Positions 1-7,644 of a stretch of 64,000 nt of DNA are shown piece by piece (position 1 is the stretch's first letter; each line of letters starts with the position of its first letter). Origin of the DNA: Pseudomonas gregormendelii. GTDB taxonomy: Bacteria; Pseudomonadota; Gammaproteobacteria; Pseudomonadales; Pseudomonadaceae. The stretch is from NCBI RefSeq assembly GCF_017114825.1, contig NZ_JADEVO010000021.1, positions 1 through 64,000 of the forward strand, in the 5' to 3' direction. The position numbers and the translations under genes are program-made. Below the pieces are notes generated by a model. That model made no database searches and was not told the DNA's origin. It saw only the letters and a program-made list of their open reading frames with translations.

Positions 1-2
1 GA

Positions 3-98
3 AATGCGCAGCCGACTCGCTACGTCTGGAACGCCAAGGGGGAAGATATTTTGAACAAGATACAGCGAGCCCGTGAGGCAATGGCCTCACAGGCATGA
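3..98 (+). CDS. C-terminal tail of a possible IS630-type transposase (5' end outside window)
   Basis: An open frame enters from the left edge and stops with TGA at 96-98, leaving 31 residues that include the motif RYVWNAKGEDIL followed by a basic helix. An F/Y-x-W-x-A-x-x-IL-x-K-x-x-R pattern is, from memory, typical of the end of IS630-family transposases, so this may be the tail of an insertion sequence lying mostly outside the window. I could not identify the element's inverted repeat in 99-210. The assignment rests on a short pattern and could be wrong. Confidence 0.4.
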   Translation, partial: NAQPTRYVWNAKGEDILNKIQRAREAMASQA

Positions 99-210
99 GG
101 AGTGTTATTTGTGAGACAGCACACTAGGGATGTAATGCGTACGTGATGTGGCAGTGAGGCAAAAACGGCTGATAGTGGTATTCAGGGATTTGGGTTGAAG
201 TCAAAAGATC

Positions 211-1074
211 TCAGGCCGGCGCCATCTCTTGCGCCAGCCCGAGAAACGCCGCCGGCAACCGCGCGCCCTTGCGCTCCTTGAGGCAGTACAGGTATTCAGG
301 GATCTGCGGCGCATTCTCGATGGTCAACACCCGCAGTTGCGGATCATGCGGCACTTCCTGCCGGGCAATGATGCTGATACCGATATTGCGCAGCACTGCC
401 TCGCGGATCGACTCCCGACTGCCAATTTCCAGCAGCGGTCCGAAACCCACGCCGGCACTGGCCAGCAGCTCTTCAGTCAAGCGCCGGGTGGTGGAGCCGG
501 ATTCGCGCATCAACAGGGTATGCCCGGCCAACGCGCTGAGCGGCACAAGATCATGCACCGCCAGCGGATGATTGCGATGCACCGCCAGTACCAGTGGATC
601 GGTACCCAGCACTCGACGGATCAATCGCGCATCATCCAGCAACTGCGAGGAAGCAGCGACGTCGACGCGGTACTCCTCCAGCGCCTCCAGCACCTGCTGC
701 GAGTTGCCGATTTCCACCGACACCTCCACCTGGGGCAGGCGCTCGCGAAAGGTCTTCACCAGGTCGAGAATGTAATAAGGCGCAGTAGCCGCGATGCGCA
801 AAGTGCCTTGAACCTGACCACTGTTGCGCAGGAAGAACTCGATGTCCGCCTCCTGCTGCATCAATGCCTTGACCATGGGCAGCAGCCGCGCCCCTTCATC
901 GCTGACAGTGAGGCGGCGGCCACCGCGATAGAACAGTTCAACCGAGTACTGGCTTTCCAGATTGCGAATCTGGGTGGTCACCGTAGGCTGGCTCAGCCCG
1001 AGCTTTTTCGCCGCCTGGGTGATGCTGCCCAGGCGGGCCACCATATAAAACGCCTTCAGCTCCGCACTCAGCAC
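211..1074 (-). CDS. LysR-family transcriptional regulator
   Basis: 287 residues, the usual LysR length. Residues 1-60 hold the winged helix-turn-helix (A-x-x-GSITQAAKKLGLSQPTVT), and the rest is a periplasmic-binding-protein-like effector domain starting near LRIAATAP. The start ATG leads directly into the helix-turn-helix. It lies 16 nt downstream of cadA on the same strand, so it may be read through from the cadA promoter, although metal control by this protein is not implied. The effector and targets cannot be read from the sequence. The family call is firm; the function is unknown. Confidence 0.85.
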   Translation of the reverse strand: MLSAELKAFYMVARLGSITQAAKKLGLSQPTVTTQIRNLESQYSVELFYRGGRRLTVSDEGARLLPMVKALMQQEADIEFFLRNSGQVQGTLRIAATAPYYILDLVKTFRERLPQVEVSVEIGNSQQVLEALEEYRVDVAASSQLLDDARLIRRVLGTDPLVLAVHRNHPLAVHDLVPLSALAGHTLLMRESGSTTRRLTEELLASAGVGFGPLLEIGSRESIREAVLRNIGISIIARQEVPHDPQLRVLTIENAPQIPEYLYCLKERKGARLPAAFLGLAQEMAPA

Positions 1075-1090
1075 ACCCGATCCTCATCGC

Positions 1091-3358
1091 TTACTTGCGC
1101 AACAAACGCAAACCATTGAACACCACCAACAGGCTCACGCCCATGTCGGCGAACACCGCCATCCACATGGTGGCGACCCCGGCGAAGGTTACCCCAAGAA
1201 AGATCGCCTTGATTACCAATGCAAGGGCAATGTTCTGCTTGAGGATGCTCGACGTTTGCCGCGACAGGCGGATAAACGCGGGGATCTTGCGCAGATCGTC
1301 GTCCATCAGGGCGACATCGGCGGTCTCGATGGCGGTATCGGTACCAGCAGCCGCCATTGCGAAACCGATCTCTGCCCGAGCCAGTGCCGGCGCATCGTTG
1401 ATGCCATCGCCGACCATGCCGACGTGATGGCCCTGTGCATAAAGTGCTTCGATGGCTTGCAGCTTGTCGGTTGGCAGCAGGTCGCCCTTGGCTTCGTCGA
1501 TACCCACTTGCGCGGCAATCGCCTGAGCGGTGTGGACGTTGTCGCCGGTAAGCATCAGGGTTTTGATGCCCAGTTCGTGCAGTTGCCGGATCGCCTCGCG
1601 GCTGGACTCCTTGACCGTATCGGCCACGGCGAATAGCGCCAGCGGGCCGGACTTGTCGAGCAACAAGACCACCGATTTACCCTGTTTTTCCAGTGCAAAC
1701 AGCTTCTCTTCCAGTTCCGGCGAGCAAAGATTCAGCTCTTCCACCAGCCGATGGTTGCCCAAATGGTAGACCTGACCGTTGATTTCACCGCGCACACCGC
1801 GACCAGCCAGCGCTTCAAAGTTATCCACAACCAGCGGCGCGAATTGTTTATCCACAGCCGCATTGGCGATGGCCAACGACACCGGGTGATCCGAGCGACC
1901 GGCCAGCGCCGCCGCAATCGCTGGGGCGGTTGCGTTAGCGGTTGGGTCAAGCGACAAATAATCGGTCTGCACCGGTTTGCCATGGGTGATGGTGCCGGTC
2001 TTGTCCAACGCCAGGTAATCGAGCTTGTAGCCGCCCTCCAGATAAACCCCGCCCTTCACCAGGATGCCTTTGCGCGCCGCCGCCGCGAGGCCGCTGACGA
2101 TGGTCACCGGGGTGGAAATCACCAACGCGCATGGGCAAGCGACCACCAGCAAGACCAACGCCCGGTAGATCCAGTCGAACCAGGCGCCGCCCATGAACAG
2201 CGGCGCAATCACGGCAACGGCCAAGGCCAGCAGGAACACTGCCGGGGTATAGATTTTGGAGAACTGATCGACGAAACGCTGGGTCGGCGCCCGTGCGCCC
2301 TGCGCCTGTTCCACGTCGTGGATGATCCGCGCCAGCGTAGAGTTATTGGCCGCAGCAGTGACGGCATATTCCAGGGACCCTGCCTGGTTGATGGTCCCGG
2401 CGAACACCTTATCGCCCACGGTCTTCTCGATCGGCAGGCTTTCGCCCGTGATCGGCGCCTGATCGATGGTGGAACTGCCCGACACGACTTCGCCGTCCAG
2501 ACCAATCCGCTCGCCGGGACGCACCCGCACTCGCGCGCCGAGCTCGATGGTTTTGACGTCTTGCTCAACCCAGCGGCCGTCGGCTTGCTGCACCGTGGCC
2601 TGTTCCGGGGTCATCTGCATCAGGCCGCCAATGGCGTTGCGCGCTCGATCCAGCGACTTGGCTTCGATCAACTCGGCCACGGTGAACAGGAACATCACCA
2701 TCGCCGCTTCCGGCCACTGGCCAATCAGGACCGCGCCGGTGACCGCGATGCTCATCAACGCGTTGATGTTCAGGTTGAGGTTCTTGAGCGCAATCCAGCC
2801 TTTTTTGTACGTAGTGAGGCCACCACTGAGGATCGAAACCAGCGCGATGATCGCCACCACCCAGTCCGGCGCGGCGTTGGTGAAGTGGATCACTTCTGCA
2901 GTCAGTGCACCCACACCCGACAGCGCCAGAGGCCACCAATGCTTTTTCTCGGGAATCGGCGCAGGCGTTTCGGCGCCCTGCTCCATCGGCTCGGCCACCA
3001 TGCCCAGCGACTTGATCGCCTCGATGATCGGCGCCGTACTGGGCAGGTCATGGGTCACGCCCAGGACCCGATTGATCAGGTTGAATTCGAGTTGCTGCAC
3101 ACCTGCCAGTTTACCGAGCTTGTTCTGGATCAGCGTCTGCTCGGTCGGGCAGTCCATGGCATCGATGCGGAAACTGCTCAGGCGCGCGCCGTCGGTCGGC
3201 GTTTCGCTCAGCTTGATCAGCGAAGGCGCAGCGGCTTTGGAAGCACAGCACGAGTCGCCATGGCTGCCATGGTCATGCTGTTGTACAGGCTGAAGCTTGG
3301 GGGCGTGATCATGATCGTGATCCGCGCCGGGTTTGTGGATGTGCTGGGAGTCGCTCAT
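1091..3358 (-). CDS. cadA: Zn/Cd/Pb-exporting P1B-type ATPase CadA
   Basis: 755 residues from the ATG at 3358; an upstream extension to 3424 would run through the operator, so it was rejected. The N-terminus is His-rich (about residues 5-33) with a CC pair at 37-38, followed by a heavy-metal-associated domain with MDCPTEQ (68-74). Further on come the actuator TGES motif, the transmembrane CPC metal site in VACPCALVIS, the phosphorylation motif DKTGT and the hinge GDGINDAPAL. These features define a divalent soft-metal efflux ATPase of the inner membrane that exports Zn(II), Cd(II) and Pb(II). It is divergent from cadR across a MerR-type promoter, which implies metal-induced expression. Confidence 0.93.
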   Translation of the reverse strand: MSDSQHIHKPGADHDHDHAPKLQPVQQHDHGSHGDSCCASKAAAPSLIKLSETPTDGARLSSFRIDAMDCPTEQTLIQNKLGKLAGVQQLEFNLINRVLGVTHDLPSTAPIIEAIKSLGMVAEPMEQGAETPAPIPEKKHWWPLALSGVGALTAEVIHFTNAAPDWVVAIIALVSILSGGLTTYKKGWIALKNLNLNINALMSIAVTGAVLIGQWPEAAMVMFLFTVAELIEAKSLDRARNAIGGLMQMTPEQATVQQADGRWVEQDVKTIELGARVRVRPGERIGLDGEVVSGSSTIDQAPITGESLPIEKTVGDKVFAGTINQAGSLEYAVTAAANNSTLARIIHDVEQAQGARAPTQRFVDQFSKIYTPAVFLLALAVAVIAPLFMGGAWFDWIYRALVLLVVACPCALVISTPVTIVSGLAAAARKGILVKGGVYLEGGYKLDYLALDKTGTITHGKPVQTDYLSLDPTANATAPAIAAALAGRSDHPVSLAIANAAVDKQFAPLVVDNFEALAGRGVRGEINGQVYHLGNHRLVEELNLCSPELEEKLFALEKQGKSVVLLLDKSGPLALFAVADTVKESSREAIRQLHELGIKTLMLTGDNVHTAQAIAAQVGIDEAKGDLLPTDKLQAIEALYAQGHHVGMVGDGINDAPALARAEIGFAMAAAGTDTAIETADVALMDDDLRKIPAFIRLSRQTSSILKQNIALALVIKAIFLGVTFAGVATMWMAVFADMGVSLLVVFNGLRLLRK

Positions 3359-3395
3359 TGGTTTGCGTCCATGTAGGTGCCTGTTGCCAAGTAAA

Positions 3396-3418
3396 GACCC
3401 TGTAGCCACTATAGGGTC
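3396..3418 (-). promoter_or_regulatory. CadR operator in the cadA promoter
   Basis: An imperfect palindrome, accctgtag-cca-ctatagggt with flanking g/c, sits between the divergent cadA and cadR starts. Read toward cadA, a -35 box TTGACC (3420-3415) is followed after 19-20 nt by TTTACTT as a weak -10. This over-long spacer filled by a dyad is the hallmark of MerR-family activated promoters, where the metal-bound regulator twists the DNA to align the two boxes. Confidence 0.85.
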
Positions 3419-3444
3419 AAGCACCCATTTGGAGATTTGCAGCC

Positions 3445-3894
3445 ATGAAGATCGGAGAGCTGGCCAAACTGACCGACTGCGCCGTGGAGACCATCCGCTA
3501 TTACGAGCGTGAGAACCTGCTGCCAGAGCCCGCGCGCAGTGACGGCAACTACCGCGTATACACCCAGGCCCACGTCGAACGCCTGACGTTTATCCGCAAC
3601 TGCCGCACCCTCGACATGACCCTGGAAGAGATCCGCAGCCTGCTGGCATTGCGCGACAGTCCGCAGGATCAGTGTGAAAGCGTGAATGCGCTGGTGGATG
3701 AGCACATCCATCACGTCAGGGCCCGGATCGAGGGCTTGCTGGCATTGCAGGCACAGCTTCTCGACCTGCGCCAACGTTGCGGCGAGGGACCAGGGAGCGA
3801 GCATTGCGGGATTTTGCAGCGGCTGGAGGTGAGTGGCGGGGTTGTCGCGACGGAAGTCGAGCCCTCCCATGTTGGCCGCAGCCACGGCCACTAA
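3445..3894 (+). CDS. cadR: MerR-family cadmium/lead-responsive regulator CadR
   Basis: 149 residues. The N-terminal MerR winged helix (MKIGELAKLTDCAVETIRYYE) is followed by a dimerisation helix. The metal-binding cysteines are visible as C77, C112 and C121, and the short C-terminal tail carries histidines (HVGRSHGH), as in Pseudomonas CadR proteins. A GGAG ribosome site lies about 8 nt before the ATG. The gene is divergent from cadA, and the palindrome between them is its likely binding site. It should activate cadA when Cd(II), Pb(II) or Zn(II) is bound. Confidence 0.92.
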   Translation: MKIGELAKLTDCAVETIRYYERENLLPEPARSDGNYRVYTQAHVERLTFIRNCRTLDMTLEEIRSLLALRDSPQDQCESVNALVDEHIHHVRARIEGLLALQAQLLDLRQRCGEGPGSEHCGILQRLEVSGGVVATEVEPSHVGRSHGH

Positions 3895-3912
3895 AAGCAC
3901 CACCCATCCCCT

Positions 3913-3992
3913 GTAGGAGCTGCCGAAGGCTGCGATCTTTTGATCTTGCTGTGAATCAAGATCAAAAGATCGCAGCCTTCGGCAGCTCCTAC
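3913..3992. repeat. REP palindrome, family A (perfect 36-bp arms)
   Basis: Two perfectly complementary 36-nt arms (3913-3948 and 3957-3992) flank an 8-nt loop. The arm begins gtaggagctgccgaaggc and ends in gatcttttgatcttg. It lies between the convergent cadR and thyA genes and could form a long hairpin acting as a bidirectional transcript end. Related copies are at 46.8, 52.1, 53.6 and 56.4 kb. Confidence 0.9.
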
Positions 3993-4012
3993 GCGGAGAG
4001 ATAACGGAGGCG

Positions 4013-4984
4013 TTAGACCGCCATCGGCGCGGTCATTGGCGCGTGGTGCTGATAGCCTTCCAGCGAGAAATCGCCAGGCTCGATCAGCTCCAGCCACTCA
4101 GGCTGATAAACACCGGTCTTGGCAAACTCCGGCACCCGGTCGCTGATCACCAGTTTGGGCATCGGGAACGGCTCACGCGTGAGCTGCTCGTTGAGCATGT
4201 CCAGATGGTTCTCGTACACGTGCGCATCACCGATGAAGTAGGTGAACCAGCGCGGTGTATAGCCGGTCAGGCGGCCGATCAGGCTCAGCAGCGCGGCGCC
4301 TTCGGTGAGGTTGAACGGCGTGCCCAGGCCCAGGTCATTGGAGCGGATGAAGAGGGTCAGGGAAATCTCCCTGGTCTCGACATTCGGGTGGAACTGGTAC
4401 AGCAGGTGGCACGGCGGCAGGGCCATTTCATCGAGCTGCGCGACGTTCCAGCCGTGGAACAGGATGCGCCGGCTACCTGGGTCCTTGATGATGGTGTCGA
4501 TACACTGGCGGATCTGGTCGATCGCCTTGTACAGCACCACATAAGCCTCGCCGTCTTCTTCGCCCGCGGCGATCTGCCGATATCCCTGGCTCAGGGTCTG
4601 CTCGATCGCCGCCTGGTTGCTGACCGGGATCTGCTTGTATGCCGGCCATTTGCGCCACTGCACACCGTAGATCTCGCCGAGATCGTCTTCACCCTGGCGG
4701 AACGGGTTGGCCAGCCATTGCGCATTTTCGTTGGCGTTCTGGTCCCAGACCTTGCAGCCCAGGGCGCGGAATTCGGCGGCGTTGTTCACCCCTCGCAAGA
4801 ATCCGCACATCTCGCCAATGGCCGATTTGAAGGCCATTTTGCGAGTGGTGATTGCCGGAAAACCTTCTTGCAGGTCATAACGCAGCATCGCACCGGGAAA
4901 ACTGATGGTGTTCACGCCGGTACGGTTGGCCTGCTTGGTGCCGTTCTTGATGACGTGGGCGACCAGTTCGAGATATTGCTTCAT
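4013..4984 (-). CDS. thyA: Thymidylate synthase
   Basis: 323 residues, longer than the 264-residue E. coli enzyme because of an insertion in the first half, as is usual in Pseudomonas. The catalytic motif [12 protein letters not shown] places the nucleophile at Cys192, and the dUMP/folate-binding segments RRILFHGWN and the later [11 protein letters not shown] are intact. It converts dUMP to dTMP using methylene-tetrahydrofolate. It lies 48 nt downstream of lgt on the same strand, giving the lgt-thyA pairing common in gammaproteobacteria. Confidence 0.97.
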   Translation of the reverse strand: MKQYLELVAHVIKNGTKQANRTGVNTISFPGAMLRYDLQEGFPAITTRKMAFKSAIGEMCGFLRGVNNAAEFRALGCKVWDQNANENAQWLANPFRQGEDDLGEIYGVQWRKWPAYKQIPVSNQAAIEQTLSQGYRQIAAGEEDGEAYVVLYKAIDQIRQCIDTIIKDPGSRRILFHGWNVAQLDEMALPPCHLLYQFHPNVETREISLTLFIRSNDLGLGTPFNLTEGAALLSLIGRLTGYTPRWFTYFIGDAHVYENHLDMLNEQLTREPFPMPKLVISDRVPEFAKTGVYQPEWLELIEPGDFSLEGYQHHAPMTAPMAV

Positions 4985-5032
4985 GAGTTACCTGTGTCCT
5001 TGAGCCCGGGGCCCGAGCCCCGGGTTCGAATT

Positions 5033-5839
5033 TTATACTGCCGCTGCCGGAGTAGCCGTGGCGCGGTGATACGCCAGCCAGATCAGGAACAACCCGCCAA
5101 CGATCATCGGTACGCACAGCACCTGACCCATGGTCAGCCAGTTCCAGGCCAGATAGCCCAGTTGCGCGTCCGGTACGCGGACGAATTCAACGATGAAGCG
5201 GAAGATGCCGTAGAACAGCGCGAACATCCCCGACACCGCCATGGTCGGCCGTGGCTTGCGGGAAAAAATCCACAGGATCGCAAACAGCGCCACGCCTTCC
5301 AGTGCGAACTGGTACAGCTGCGACGGGTGACGCGCCAGTTGCGCAGGATCGGTCGGGAACACCATCGCCCACGGCACGTCCGTTGCCTTGCCCCACAGTT
5401 CGGCGTTGATGAAGTTGCCGATACGGCCGGCACCCAGGCCGATCGGCACCATCGGTGCGATGAAATCCATCAGCTGGAAAAACGACTTGTTGTTCTTCTT
5501 GCCGAACCACAATGCCGCCAGCATCACGCCAATAAAGCCGCCGTGGAACGACATGCCGCCCTTCCACACTTCGAAAATCAGCGTCGGGTTGGCCAGATAG
5601 GCATTCAGATCGTAGAACAGCACATAGCCCAGGCGGCCGCCGACGATCACGCCCATCGACATCCAGAACACCATGTCGGAGAGCTTCTCCTTGGTCCAGG
5701 TCGGGTCGAAGCGGTTCAGCCGGCGGGACGCCAGCCACCATGCGCCGCCAATGCCGATCAGGTACATCAGGCCGTACCAGTGGATTTTCAGCGGACCGAT
5801 GGCCAAGGCCACCGGGTCGATCTGCGGGTAAGGCAGCAT
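5033..5839 (-). CDS. lgt: Prolipoprotein diacylglyceryl transferase
   Basis: 268 residues with about seven hydrophobic membrane segments. The family signature is present: SFHGGFIG with H99, and [15 protein letters not shown] with R139, N142 and E147, corresponding to the essential residues of the E. coli enzyme. It transfers diacylglyceryl from phosphatidylglycerol to the lipobox cysteine of prolipoproteins in the inner membrane. The gene lies between a TauE/SafE permease gene and thyA, all on the minus strand, and is probably co-transcribed with them. Confidence 0.97.
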   Translation of the reverse strand: MLPYPQIDPVALAIGPLKIHWYGLMYLIGIGGAWWLASRRLNRFDPTWTKEKLSDMVFWMSMGVIVGGRLGYVLFYDLNAYLANPTLIFEVWKGGMSFHGGFIGVMLAALWFGKKNNKSFFQLMDFIAPMVPIGLGAGRIGNFINAELWGKATDVPWAMVFPTDPAQLARHPSQLYQFALEGVALFAILWIFSRKPRPTMAVSGMFALFYGIFRFIVEFVRVPDAQLGYLAWNWLTMGQVLCVPMIVGGLFLIWLAYHRATATPAAAV

Positions 5840-5922
5840 TGCGACTCCTCGTTAGAGTTGAAACTTTCTAAATTCCCGGGCGACGCTGTCACGCCAGGAT
5901 TAAGCCAGTATTGCGGAGCGCG

Positions 5923-6705
5923 TCAAAGCAGGAAGCTGAGCCCGACGCAGAACAGCAAAGCGGCAAACAGTCTTTTCAGCAATTTCGGCGACAGTCGGTG
6001 AGCCAGCCGCGCGCCCACCCGGGCGAAGAACATGCTGGTCAGGGCAATGCCCAGCAGCGCCGGTAAATAAATAAAACCGAGACTATGGGCCGGCAACAAC
6101 GGATCGTGCCAGCCCAGAATCATGAAACTTAATGCACTGGCCAGCGCAATCGGCAGGCCGCACGCCGATGACGTGGCCACCGCCTGCTGCATTGGCACGC
6201 TGCGCCAGGTGAGGAACGGCACGGTCAGCGAGCCACCGCCGATCCCGAAAATCGCCGAGGCCCAACCGATCACGCTGCCGGCCAGGGTCAGACCGACTTT
6301 GCCGGGCACCGTTCGGCTGGCCTTGGGCTTGACGTCCAGAGCCAGCTGCACAGCGATGACCAGCGCAAATACGCCAATAATCTTCTGCAGGTTCGGCCCG
6401 GAGATCGCTTCGGCCGTCAGCGCACCAAAACCGGCGCCCATCAGGATACCCACGGTCATCCACGCGAAGATCGGCCAACGCACGGCCCCGCGGCGATGAT
6501 GCTCGCGAACCGCATTGACCGAGGTAAAAATGATCGTCGCCAGGGATGTACCCACCGCCAGGTGAGTCAGGATCGACGCATCGAAACCCTGCAAAGTGAA
6601 ACTGAACACCAGTACCGGGACGATAATGATGCCGCCCCCCACCCCGAACAGCCCGGCCAGTACGCCCGCACAGGCGCCCAGCGCCAGATAGAGCAGAATT
6701 TCCAT
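5923..6705 (-). CDS. TauE/SafE (COG0730) family membrane permease
   Basis: About 260 residues with roughly eight transmembrane helices. Two glycine-rich repeats typical of the family are visible: LAGLFGVGGGIIIVP near the start and AIFGIGGGSLTVP near the middle. The second of two in-frame ATGs (6705) was chosen because the AGGGA at its 5' side has the better spacing; the first would start at 6711. Family members export sulfite, sulfoacetate or other organic anions, but the substrate here cannot be deduced. It lies upstream of lgt, as I recall for PA0340 in P. aeruginosa. Confidence 0.88.
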   Translation of the reverse strand: MEILLYLALGACAGVLAGLFGVGGGIIIVPVLVFSFTLQGFDASILTHLAVGTSLATIIFTSVNAVREHHRRGAVRWPIFAWMTVGILMGAGFGALTAEAISGPNLQKIIGVFALVIAVQLALDVKPKASRTVPGKVGLTLAGSVIGWASAIFGIGGGSLTVPFLTWRSVPMQQAVATSSACGLPIALASALSFMILGWHDPLLPAHSLGFIYLPALLGIALTSMFFARVGARLAHRLSPKLLKRLFAALLFCVGLSFLL

Positions 6706-6838
6706 GGCCATATCCCTAGCATCGTGAAATCAGGAGCGGCATGGTAACGGATGCGGGGGCCAAGGCTCCACTGTGCAAGGCGATGGATCGACGGACGATG
6801 ACTGCGTACAGTGGGAAAAAAACGCATGGGACCCTCTT

Positions 6839-7585
6839 ATGTGCCTGATTGTTTTTGCCTGGCGACCCGGGCATGCCCAGCCGCTGATCGTGGCGGCCAA
6901 CCGCGACGAGTTCTACGCCCGTCCCAGCCTGCCCCTTGCGCAGTGGTCGCAAGCGCCCCAGGTGTACGCCGGTCGAGACCTGGAAGCCGGCGGCACCTGG
7001 CTCGGTATTGGCGCCAATGGCCGCTTCGCCGCGCTGACCAATATTCGCGATCCCCATCAGCCACCAGCGCGCAAATCCCGGGGCGAGCTGGTCGCACGGT
7101 TCCTCAGTGGCGACATACCAATTGATGATTATTTAAACGACGTTGTCGGACGTTCGGTTGAATATGCCGGCTTTAACCTGTTGGTTGGCAACAATCATGA
7201 GCTGTGGCACTTCAACGCCCGGGAGTCGGAGGCGGTGATGCTGCAGCCGGGAGTCTATGGGTTATCCAATGCCGGGCTCGACACGCCCTGGCCCAAGTTG
7301 CTCAAGGCCCGCTCGGCACTGGAAAGAGCGCTGGACGATCCACAGCCTGATGTTCTGCTCGCGCTGCTCAACGACCCGCAGACAGCCGACTTTGCCGAGC
7401 TGCCGGATACCGGGGTGGGGCTGGCAACCGAGGCGTTGCTGTCGAGTGTGTTCATTGCCAGCCCGACTTACGGGACGCGGGCGAGTACGGCGCTGATTGT
7501 GCAGGCGGATGGCACTCGGCATATGGTCGAACGGAGCTTCGGGCCGTATGGCGGGCATTTGGGGGAAGTGGAAATCAGGGTTTGA
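6839..7585 (+). CDS. NRDE (TANGO2-like) family protein
   Basis: 248 residues from the ATG at 6839; an upstream extension to 6773 is not supported because family members begin MC. The N-terminus MCLIVFAWRP-x-PL-x-x-AANRDEFYARP contains the NRDE motif that names the family, and Cys2 may be an N-terminal nucleophile as in Ntn hydrolases. Later matches include LGIGANGRFAALTNIR and YAGFNLLVG. Human TANGO2 belongs to this family; its biochemical role is debated and the bacterial role is unknown. The gene is convergent with ptsP. Confidence 0.88.
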   Translation: MCLIVFAWRPGHAQPLIVAANRDEFYARPSLPLAQWSQAPQVYAGRDLEAGGTWLGIGANGRFAALTNIRDPHQPPARKSRGELVARFLSGDIPIDDYLNDVVGRSVEYAGFNLLVGNNHELWHFNARESEAVMLQPGVYGLSNAGLDTPWPKLLKARSALERALDDPQPDVLLALLNDPQTADFAELPDTGVGLATEALLSSVFIASPTYGTRASTALIVQADGTRHMVERSFGPYGGHLGEVEIRV

Positions 7586-7603
7586 TTTTGTCTTGCCTGT
7601 GCC

Positions 7604-7635
7604 GGCCTCATCGCGGGCAAGCCCGCGATGAGGCC
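7604..7635. terminator. Hairpin between convergent genes
   Basis: A perfect 15-bp stem (7604-7618 against 7621-7635) closes over two bases and contains the gcgggcaagcccgc core of the second REP family. It sits between the ends of the NRDE gene and ptsP and is likely a bidirectional transcript end derived from a REP element. Confidence 0.65.
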
Positions 7636-7644
7636 ATCAGCGGT

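Noticed and set aside
1751..3376. 541-codon open frame on the plus strand opposite cadA
   Set aside because: It is the antisense shadow of a GC-rich gene: low-complexity R/H/Q-rich translation, no start context, and cadA on the other strand has full family motifs.
4043..6001. 652-codon open frame on the plus strand across thyA, lgt and part of the TauE/SafE gene
   Set aside because: It spans three confidently assigned genes on the opposite strand and has no recognisable domain.
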